Shown piece after piece: positions 58,558 through 64,000 of a stretch of DNA of 64,000 nucleotides. The translations under genes were made by a program, and so were the position numbers. The stretch spans positions 832,200 to 896,199 of the forward strand of contig NZ_JASKLR010000001.1 in NCBI RefSeq assembly GCF_030124325.1, in the 5' to 3' direction. Each line of letters opens with the position of its first letter. Position 1 is the first letter of the stretch. Source of the DNA: Sinorhizobium sp. 8-89 (GTDB taxonomy: Bacteria > Pseudomonadota > Alphaproteobacteria > Rhizobiales > Rhizobiaceae). The notes below the pieces were generated by a model. That model saw only the letters and a list, made by a program, of their open reading frames with translations, ran no database searches and was not told the DNA's origin.

Positions 58558-59864
58558 GCGACCTGTTTTCTCCAGTTGAACCACCGGAAATGGCGTCGGC
58601 GAGGCCGCTCGCCGATCGGCTGCGGCCGCGGACGCTTGCCGAAGTCACGGGGCAGGAGCACCTGACCGGCGAAGATGGTACCCTTACGCGCATGATAGCA
58701 TCCGGTTCGCTGGGCTCTATGATCTTTTGGGGGCCGCCAGGCACTGGCAAGACGACGGTCGCCCGCCTGCTCTCCGGGGAGGCTGGCCTTGCCTTCGAGC
58801 AGATTTCAGCGATCTTCTCCGGCGTCGCTGACCTCAAGAAAGTGTTCGACTCTGCGCGCGCCAGACGGATGTCGGGCCGGCAGACCCTGCTGTTCGTAGA
58901 CGAGATCCACCGCTTCAACCGGGCCCAGCAGGATAGCTTTCTGCCTGTGATGGAAGACGGAACGGTGATCCTCGTCGGCGCGACGACGGAGAACCCGTCC
59001 TTCGAGCTCAATGCAGCACTCCTGTCACGGGCGCGTGTCTTGACTTTCAAGCCGCATGACGCAGCGAGCCTGGAGGAACTCTTGCGGCGCGCCGAGCAGG
59101 CGGAGGGCAAGCCGCTGCCGCTCGACGAGGATGCCCGCGCCAGCCTCTTGCGGATGGCGGACGGCGATGGGCGCGCCGCGCTGACGCTCGCCGAAGAAGT
59201 CTGGCGGGCGGCGCGTCGGGATGAAATCTTCGATGCCAATGCTCTGCAGAACATCGTCCAGCGTCGTGCCCCTGTCTACGACAAGGGCCAGGATGGGCAT
59301 TACAATCTGATCTCGGCGCTCCACAAGTCCGTTCGTGGCTCCGATCCCGATGCTGCGCTCTATTATCTCTGCCGCATGTTCGACGCCGGCGAGGACCCGC
59401 TTTATCTCGGCAGGCGGCTGGTCCGCATGGCCGTCGAAGACATCGGTCTCGCGGATCCTCAGGCGCTCGTCATCTGCAACGCCGCCAAGGATGCCTATGA
59501 TTATCTCGGCTCGCCAGAAGGCGAGCTTGCGCTGGCCGAGGCCTGTGTCTATCTCGCGACGGCACCGAAGTCGAACGCGGTCTACACGGCCTACAAGGCG
59601 GCAATGCGTGCGGCGAAGGAAAACGGTTCGCTGCTTCCGCCGAAACATATTCTGAATGCTCCGACGAAGCTGATGAAGGGCGAGGGCTACGGCGAGGGAT
59701 ATCGTTACGACCACGACGAGCCGGACGCATTTTCGGGGCAGGACTATTTTCCGGAGAAGATGGGGCGCAAGACCTTCTACGACCCGCCTGAGCGCGGCTT
59801 CGAGCGCGAGCTTCGCAAGCGACTGGAGTGGTGGCAAAAACTTCGGCGCGAGCGAAATTCTTAG
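58554..59864 (+). CDS. rarA: Replication-associated recombination protein RarA (AAA+ ATPase)
   Basis: RarA/MgsA acts at stalled replication forks with SSB. The 436-residue protein has Walker A GPPGTGKTT (60-68), Walker B LLFVDEIHRFN (about 117), sensor ATTENPSFELN and the C-terminal tetramerisation domain ending near FYDPPERGFERELRKRLEWW. ATG overlaps the protease stop (ATGA), so the two are translationally coupled, an order seen in other alphaproteobacteria. Confidence 0.95.
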   Translation: MSDLFSPVEPPEMASARPLADRLRPRTLAEVTGQEHLTGEDGTLTRMIASGSLGSMIFWGPPGTGKTTVARLLSGEAGLAFEQISAIFSGVADLKKVFDSARARRMSGRQTLLFVDEIHRFNRAQQDSFLPVMEDGTVILVGATTENPSFELNAALLSRARVLTFKPHDAASLEELLRRAEQAEGKPLPLDEDARASLLRMADGDGRAALTLAEEVWRAARRDEIFDANALQNIVQRRAPVYDKGQDGHYNLISALHKSVRGSDPDAALYYLCRMFDAGEDPLYLGRRLVRMAVEDIGLADPQALVICNAAKDAYDYLGSPEGELALAEACVYLATAPKSNAVYTAYKAAMRAAKENGSLLPPKHILNAPTKLMKGEGYGEGYRYDHDEPDAFSGQDYFPEKMGRKTFYDPPERGFERELRKRLEWWQKLRRERNS

Positions 59865-59935
59865 AACAGCCCAGGAAAAGCGCGTAGCGGTTTTCGTCCA
59901 GAATTACGTAATCTCAAGGAGTTAGATCATCTCAC
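59862..59935 (+). repeat. Intergenic repeat (family 2), copy B
   Basis: After rarA the sequence 'agcccaggaaaagcgcgtag' followed by 'cggttttcgtccagaattac' and 'ttagatcatctca' resembles a common rhizobial intergenic repeat and the shorter copy after prfB (13670). The remainder to 60040 shows the inverted repeat TTTCATTG/CAATGAAA (about 59938-59955). Confidence 0.6.
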
Positions 59936-60045
59936 TATTTCATTGAAACAATGAAACGATCTAAGGCGACATCTGCCCCGCGCGCAGGGCAGGCTTGCCG
60001 GCAGGTGCCTTGCTCCCCGCAAGTCGCCGTGGCATAGAGCGCCTA

Positions 60046-60104
60046 TGCAGACGGCTGCACGGGTTCGATATGTATCGTCCCGAACATCCGCGGGGACGGC
60101 CTCG
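60046..60104 (+). promoter_or_regulatory. Guanidine-II (mini-ykkC) riboswitch
   Basis: Two small hairpins carry identical ACGG tetraloops: TGCAG-ACGG-CTGCA (60046-60059) and CGGGG-ACGG-CCTCG (60091-60104, one G-T pair), separated by 31 bases. ACGR loops on two successive stems define the guanidine-II class. The second hairpin is followed by CTCC (60105-60108), which can pair with the GGAG Shine-Dalgarno of sugE (60116-60119), a plausible translational switch. The downstream gene, sugE/gdx, is the known regulon member. Confidence 0.88.
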
Positions 60105-60125
60105 CTCCAGACAAGGGAGTTTGAA

Positions 60126-60440
60126 ATGGCCTGGTTCACCCTTCTGCTTGCCGGCATTCTCGAAATCGGCTGGGCGATCGGTCTTAAATATACCGACGGT
60201 TTTACAAGGGTTACGCCCACGGTGCTGACAGTCGGATCGATGATCCTGAGTGTCGCGCTCCTTGGGATTGCTGTTCGTTCACTGCCGCTTGGCACCGCCT
60301 ATGCCGTATGGACCGGCATTGGGACTGTCGGCACCGTCGTGTTGGGCATCTTCCTGTTTGCCGAGCCGGCGACGTTCATTCGTCTCGGCTGCATAGGCCT
60401 GATTGTCGCCGGTATCGCCGGTCTCAAATTTTTCGCCTAG
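60126..60440 (+). CDS. sugE: Guanidinium exporter of the small multidrug resistance family (SugE/Gdx)
   Basis: Gdx proteins export guanidinium in exchange for protons across the inner membrane. The 104-residue protein has four transmembrane helices, with the essential Glu13 in [19 protein letters not shown]. The motif fits SugE/Gdx rather than EmrE. GGGAG is six bases before ATG 60126, next to a guanidine-II riboswitch, which strongly supports guanidinium as substrate. Confidence 0.94.
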   Translation: MAWFTLLLAGILEIGWAIGLKYTDGFTRVTPTVLTVGSMILSVALLGIAVRSLPLGTAYAVWTGIGTVGTVVLGIFLFAEPATFIRLGCIGLIVAGIAGLKFFA

Positions 60441-60446
60441 CTTTCT

Positions 60447-60549
60447 GCATGTTTCCGTAAATCGGAGCCGATTTACGGATAAAACATGCAGCAATTCAAA
60501 GTGCTACAGCGTCTTTGGCGCATCTGACAAGACACGCGGGCGCTGTAGG
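60447..60549 (-). repeat. RIME-like element, copy 5 (inverted)
   Basis: It contains 'tgcatgtttccgtaaatcgg', loop 'agcc', 'gatttacggataaaacatgc', 'agcaattcaaagtgctacag', then a GC-rich module with CGCGGGCGCTGTAG. The first half forms a long stem (CCGTAAATCGG with the complementary CCGATTTACGG). Confidence 0.9.
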
Positions 60550-60591
60550 GTGAGTTGTCTGTCGTAACGGCAGGCGACGCCGTGCTCGAGG

Positions 60592-61377
60592 CTATTTCAA
60601 GGCGTCGAGCGCCGTCGCGGCCGCCTGCATCTCCTGCCAGCGGTTCTCGCGGCGCCGGAAGGCCTCATCATCGGTTCCCCAATGTTCGATCTGCCAGTCC
60701 TCGTCGACATGGGCGGCGGTCCAGGCTTCCTCCGCTGTCAGCCGCCCCATGGCAAAGGCGAGCGCGAGCAGCGCTGATCCGGTGAGTGTCGTCAGCGTAT
60801 GCAGGCAAGCGAGTCCGAGCGGCGTCGCAAACGCACGCAGGCCTTCGGCATAGGCCGAGATTGCTTCTGGAGGCTGTTCCTGGTGGATCACGCCCTCGAT
60901 CAGAATGAAACGGGCGCCGAGCGATTGCGCTGCCCAGTCGAGGACTGGATTCCAGAGATCGTTCTGTCGTGCGACGAGCCCTTCCGGACTGTCGGCGCGA
61001 TAGCAGAGAAGATCGCTGCCGGCGAAGCGCAGAATGTCGTCGAACACGGCGCGATGATCGACCGCGACGCCGTCGATCGCCGTGTTGACGATGCGCGTGA
61101 TCGGCATTGCCGCCGGGTCGATGACCTCGGCTTGCGCATCCCACTCGGCCGCCAACAGGTCAGCAAGCTTGCGTGTCGGAACCGCAAGAGGGTGTCTTGC
61201 CGGCGTGCGCACCGTGCGGCCGTCAAGAAGCACGGCATGAGCGCCGTCGTCCGCGGGACCGATGCTCACGTCATTGTAGAAGCGCTTCGCTAGCGGCTTT
61301 TGCATCTGGATTTGTGCACGCCGCACCGGGTCTTCATGGCTCAGCGCGCCGCTCAACTCGTCGCGTATATCAGGCAT
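60592..61377 (-). CDS. ATP12-family chaperone protein
   Basis: ATP12 proteins assist assembly of the F1-ATPase alpha subunit in mitochondria and are common in alphaproteobacteria. The 261-residue protein shows KRFYNDVSIGPADDGAHAVLLDGR at about 31-54, AEWDAQAEVIDPAAMPITRIVNTAID, and an HWGTDDEA near the C-terminus, all typical. Start ATG 61377 overlaps the upstream HAD gene by eight bases. Confidence 0.92.
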   Translation of the reverse strand: MPDIRDELSGALSHEDPVRRAQIQMQKPLAKRFYNDVSIGPADDGAHAVLLDGRTVRTPARHPLAVPTRKLADLLAAEWDAQAEVIDPAAMPITRIVNTAIDGVAVDHRAVFDDILRFAGSDLLCYRADSPEGLVARQNDLWNPVLDWAAQSLGARFILIEGVIHQEQPPEAISAYAEGLRAFATPLGLACLHTLTTLTGSALLALAFAMGRLTAEEAWTAAHVDEDWQIEHWGTDDEAFRRRENRWQEMQAAATALDALK

Positions 61378-62035
61378 GGTTGCGCTCCATCCATTCGATT
61401 ATGTCTCCCGGTACGTGGGCAATGTGGTCGGCGCCAGCTTCGATCAGGTTCGGCACGGTTGCATAGCCCCAGGCGACCCCGAGAGCATCCGCGCCGGCCG
61501 CCTTCGCCATCTGCATATCGAAGATAGCGTCACCGATGACGATCGTGTCTTTCGCATCTATGCCCGCCTCCGCACAGCATTCCACGACCATGGCGGGGTG
61601 CGGTTTCGACGGGCAATCGTCTGCGGTCCGGGAAACGAAGAAGATCTTGTCTAGCCCATGGGTGGCCGAGATGTGTGTCAGGCCCCGGCGCGATTTTCCC
61701 GTTACGGCGCCGATCAGCAATTCATTACGCGTGGCGAGCGTCTGCAACATTTCGGCAATGCCGGGAAACAGCTGCTCCTGAAAGCCCGCTTCACCCCGCA
61801 CCGAAGCAAAGATCTCCTTGTAATGTGCCGTCATTATGGTCGCTTGATCGTCGACGTGTTGCCGGCCCAACAGCCGGGCGATCGCTATGTCGAGCGTCAG
61901 GCCGATGATCGCCTTGGTCGCTTCGGTCGTCGGCCGCGGATGGTCAAAGGCTTCGAAGGTGCGGGCCATCACTTCGTGGATCAACCCGACGCTGTCGACC
62001 AGCGTCCCATCGCAATCGAACAGGACGAGTTTCAT
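61370..62035 (-). CDS. HAD-superfamily hydrolase (phosphoglycolate phosphatase-like)
   Basis: The 221-residue protein has the HAD nucleophile motif DCDGTLVDS (Asp7, Asp9), the motif III lysine in SKPHPAM and the motif IV acidic pair IGDAIFDMQMAK. The cap domain is type C1. It resembles Gph/YieH-type phosphatases; the natural substrate is unknown. Its start overlaps the rluC-like stop (TGATG) and its end overlaps ATP12, so it is the middle gene of a three-gene coupled operon. Confidence 0.9.
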   Translation of the reverse strand: MKLVLFDCDGTLVDSVGLIHEVMARTFEAFDHPRPTTEATKAIIGLTLDIAIARLLGRQHVDDQATIMTAHYKEIFASVRGEAGFQEQLFPGIAEMLQTLATRNELLIGAVTGKSRRGLTHISATHGLDKIFFVSRTADDCPSKPHPAMVVECCAEAGIDAKDTIVIGDAIFDMQMAKAAGADALGVAWGYATVPNLIEAGADHIAHVPGDIIEWMERNHA

Positions 62036-63027
62036 CAGTCTTCCCCGTCGGCCGTGTTTTCGTCGAAGCCGAGCAGGTTCCAGCTCTGCACCATGTGCGG
62101 GGGCAGGGGAGCAGTGACCTTCAGGCGCCCGCCATTCGGATGCGGAATATCGATATGCCGGGCGTGCAAATGCAGCCGATTCTGCATCCCGCCTGGGAAG
62201 GTCCAGTTGATGTCCGCCTCGAAGTATTTCGGATCCCCGATGATCGGATGGCCGATGTGCGCGGCATGGACGCGGAGCTGGTGCGTGCGGCCCGTATAGG
62301 GTTCCATTTCGAGCCAGGCGAGGTTCTGCCCGGCTTGCTCGACGATACGGTAATAGGAAATCGCATGATCGGCGCCTTCGTCGCCGTGTTTGGCAATCCG
62401 CATGCGGTCCCCGTCCGGCGTCTGCTCCTTGACGAGCCAGCTCGAAATACGGTCCTCGCGCTTGCGCGGCACACCTTTGACCAAGGCCCAATAGGTCTTC
62501 TTGGTGTCACGCTCGCGGAAGGCGGCGGTCAATTGCTGTGCTGCGCCGCGCGTACGGGCGACGACGAGGACGCCCGACGTGTCGCGGTCGAGACGATGCA
62601 CCAGTCGCGGCTTTTCACCCTTCTGGCTCGTCCACGCTTCAAGCATCTTATCGACATGGCGGCTGACGCCGGAACCGCCCTGCACGGCAAGCCCGGCGGG
62701 CTTATTGAGCACGATCACCTTGGCGTCTTCGTGGAGCACCATGCGCGACAGCAACTCGCCATCGGGTGAGTGGCGCAGGTCACGACCGCCGATCGGACCC
62801 GTCTTGGTGTCCTTCGCATCAACACCGAGAGGCGGAATGCGTATCGTCTGGCCCGGCTGAACGCGCGTGTCGGATTTCGCGCGGGCGCCGTCCACACGGA
62901 TCTGACCGGAGCGCAGCAGCTTCTGCAGCGGTCCGAAGCCGAGTCCGGGAAAATGCACCTTGAACCAGCGGTCGAGGCGCATTCCCGCCTCGTCGCCGTC
63001 CACCTGCCTGTGTTCTATGCCTGCCAT
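62035..63027 (-). CDS. RluC/RluD-family 23S rRNA pseudouridine synthase
   Basis: The protein converts uridine to pseudouridine in rRNA. The 330-residue product has an S4 RNA-binding domain (about 15-75: MRLDRWFKVHFPGLGFGPLQKLLRSGQIRVDG) and the catalytic Asp148 in RLVHRLDRDTSGVLVV. The H..G.PI.GD motif (HAAHIGHPIIGDPKYF) is present. ATG 63027 is chosen; TTG 63033 is an alternative. RluC is more likely than RluD but the site is not certain. Confidence 0.9.
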   Translation of the reverse strand: MAGIEHRQVDGDEAGMRLDRWFKVHFPGLGFGPLQKLLRSGQIRVDGARAKSDTRVQPGQTIRIPPLGVDAKDTKTGPIGGRDLRHSPDGELLSRMVLHEDAKVIVLNKPAGLAVQGGSGVSRHVDKMLEAWTSQKGEKPRLVHRLDRDTSGVLVVARTRGAAQQLTAAFRERDTKKTYWALVKGVPRKREDRISSWLVKEQTPDGDRMRIAKHGDEGADHAISYYRIVEQAGQNLAWLEMEPYTGRTHQLRVHAAHIGHPIIGDPKYFEADINWTFPGGMQNRLHLHARHIDIPHPNGGRLKVTAPLPPHMVQSWNLLGFDENTADGED

Positions 63028-63049
63028 CTGCAAAAATCCTGTTCTTCTA

Positions 63050-63106
63050 CGGCACCGCGCGTCTTATCAGACGCGCAAAGGACGCTGTAGCACTTTGAAT
63101 TGCTGG
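63050..63106 (+). repeat. RIME-like element, copy 6 (left and core modules)
   Basis: It reads 'gcaccgcgcgtcttatcaga', 'cgcgcaaaggacgctgtagc', 'actttgaattgctg'. The right TGCAT module is absent. The left arms CGCGTCT/AGACGCG form a 7-bp stem. It sits between the crcB stop and the rluC-like start. Confidence 0.9.
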
Positions 63107-63108
63107 CT

Positions 63109-63486
63109 TTAGACCATTGCGCGCATCAGGGCCAGTCCGGCGAAGACGGCAAGGATGGAAAGAGTGACACTTGCGATGATATAGGCGACACCGAGCGTCT
63201 GCTGGCCGTGTTCCAGCAGCGTTATCGCATCCAGCGAGAAGGCGGAGAAGGTGGTGTAACCCCCAAGCACGCCGGTGATCAGGAACACGCGCATCTCCGC
63301 AGACGCCCCCATCTTGCGCATGATGAACTCCGTCAGGAAGCCGATCAGGAACGAGCCACTGACGTTTACGCACAAGGTGCCCAAGGGGAAGGCGGGACCG
63401 AACCGATGGAGCGTCCAGAGGCCGACGAGATAGCGTAGCACGGAGCCCAGCGCGCCACCGGCGCCGACGAGCAGGATATGGAACAT
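63109..63486 (-). CDS. crcB: Fluoride ion channel CrcB/Fluc
   Basis: CrcB exports fluoride as a dimeric four-helix inner-membrane channel. The 125-residue protein shows GGALGSVLRYLVG (near 10-22), the conserved NVSGSFLIGF (about 42-51), and GGYTTFSAFS with the phenylalanine track. ATG 63486 is chosen. I see no fluoride riboswitch motif in the 130 bases upstream. Confidence 0.94.
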   Translation of the reverse strand: MFHILLVGAGGALGSVLRYLVGLWTLHRFGPAFPLGTLCVNVSGSFLIGFLTEFIMRKMGASAEMRVFLITGVLGGYTTFSAFSLDAITLLEHGQQTLGVAYIIASVTLSILAVFAGLALMRAMV

Positions 63487-63626
63487 GGAGCCGATTTCCG
63501 GGGCTGAGATGTGGACGACGATCGCTGGGCAAGAGCGCCCCGCGGCGGGGTGCAAAACCATTCGTTAAGTGGCACTGGCTAGCATTGTGAGAAATTTCTC
63601 ATGCAGGTTTCCGGTCCAGGTTGGCG

Positions 63627-63938
63627 ATGACAAAACGAGCAGTGAACTATACGCACTACGACCTCAAGGAACAAAGGGCCGGCACAACGATCGAAGTGAC
63701 GCTGTCCGCCGTCGCCAACGTGCGGCTAATGACCGACGATAACTTCACGCGGTACCGGGAGACGTTGAAGCATCAGTTTCTTGGCGGCGTCGCGCGAAAA
63801 TCGCCGCTGCGCATGACCATCCCTGAGGCCGCCCATTGGCACCTCGTCATCGACATGGAAGGTCACCACGGTCTTGCCGAGTCAAGTGTCCGCCTGGTCG
63901 AAACGGCTGGCCAGCCACGCTTTCAATCCATGTCGTGA
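63627..63938 (+). CDS. DUF1883 domain protein
   Basis: The 103-residue protein matches the DUF1883 pattern: THYDLKEQRAGTTIEVTLS, NVRLMTDDNFTRYRE, GGVARKSPLRMTIPEAAHWHLVIDMEG and SSVRLVE. Function is unknown; in some bacteria the domain is found with TIR or secretion-associated proteins. ATG 63627 is chosen over TTG 63621, with AGG about six bases upstream. Confidence 0.85.
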   Translation: MTKRAVNYTHYDLKEQRAGTTIEVTLSAVANVRLMTDDNFTRYRETLKHQFLGGVARKSPLRMTIPEAAHWHLVIDMEGHHGLAESSVRLVETAGQPRFQSMS

Positions 63939-63939
63939 C

Positions 63940-64000
63940 TACAGCGCCGCGCGACTTATCAGACGCGCAAAGGACGCTGTAGCACTTAGAATTGCTGCAC
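63940..64000 (+). repeat. RIME-like element, copy 7 (cut by window edge)
   Basis: It reads 'cagcgccgcgcgacttatca', 'gacgcgcaaaggacgctgta', 'gcacttagaattgctgcac', nearly identical to copy 6 in the left modules. The right arm is beyond the window. Confidence 0.88.

Noticed and set aside
63487..63620. Fluoride riboswitch upstream of crcB
   Set aside because: No conserved crcB-motif segments seen on the minus strand in this interval.

Overview
The window is ordinary chromosomal DNA from a Sinorhizobium/Ensifer-type alphaproteobacterium (order Hyphomicrobiales), most like S. meliloti. This rests on GC-rich codon use, short mosaic intergenic repeats that end in a 'cactttgaattgctgcat' core (Rhizobium RIME-like), an RNase E with a large acidic insertion in its S1 domain, a short adenylate kinase, CTTGAC-like promoters, and gene order that I recognise from rhizobial chromosomes. 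I cannot fix the species or strain from sequence alone.

Layout. 1-2265: fatty-acid and shikimate genes accC (cut by the left edge), accB and aroQ on the minus strand. 2422-9620: a periplasmic DsbA-like protein, an aminotransferase, RNase E (rne) with a long structured leader, and the amidase amiC. 9989-15140: mrcA (PBP1a), prfB with the programmed +1 frameshift, a small secreted protein and nadK. 15296-18441: tRNA-Thr, a LysR regulator divergent from azoR, a small secreted cysteine protein and rlmB.

18657-55218 is the translation and transcription core: tRNA-Tyr, tRNA-Gly, tufB, then two accessory genes, then tRNA-Trp, secE, nusG, rplKAJL, rpoBC, rpsLG, fusA, tufA, the S10 genes (rpsJ to rpsQ), the spc genes (rplN to rplO, secY, adk) and the alpha genes (rpsM, rpsK, rpoA, rplQ). 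The order matches the classic bacterial str/S10/spc/alpha arrangement and the E. coli tRNA-tufB-secE-nusG-rif arrangement. Several strong hairpins punctuate the cluster at the traditional operon borders. The two tuf copies appear identical from start to stop codon.

55363-63938: msrPQ (periplasmic methionine sulfoxide repair), a DegP/HtrA protease overlapping rarA, sugE/gdx preceded by a recognisable guanidine-II riboswitch, a minus-strand operon of rluC-type pseudouridine synthase, HAD phosphatase and ATP12 chaperone with crcB upstream, and a DUF1883 gene.

I do not see a new defence, mobile or biosynthetic system. The most notable sequence-level points are: (1) Arg at residue 88 of ribosomal protein S12, where Lys is nearly universal, matching a classic streptomycin-resistance allele and suggesting a laboratory-selected strain; (2) a two-hairpin ACGG-loop guanidine-II riboswitch upstream of sugE; (3) the prfB frameshift site; (4) seven RIME-like elements, two of which run up to gene starts; (5) an accessory two-gene block inserted between tufB and tRNA-Trp/secE; (6) a tandem hairpin array in the rne leader. 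There is no rRNA, CRISPR array, transposase or prophage gene.
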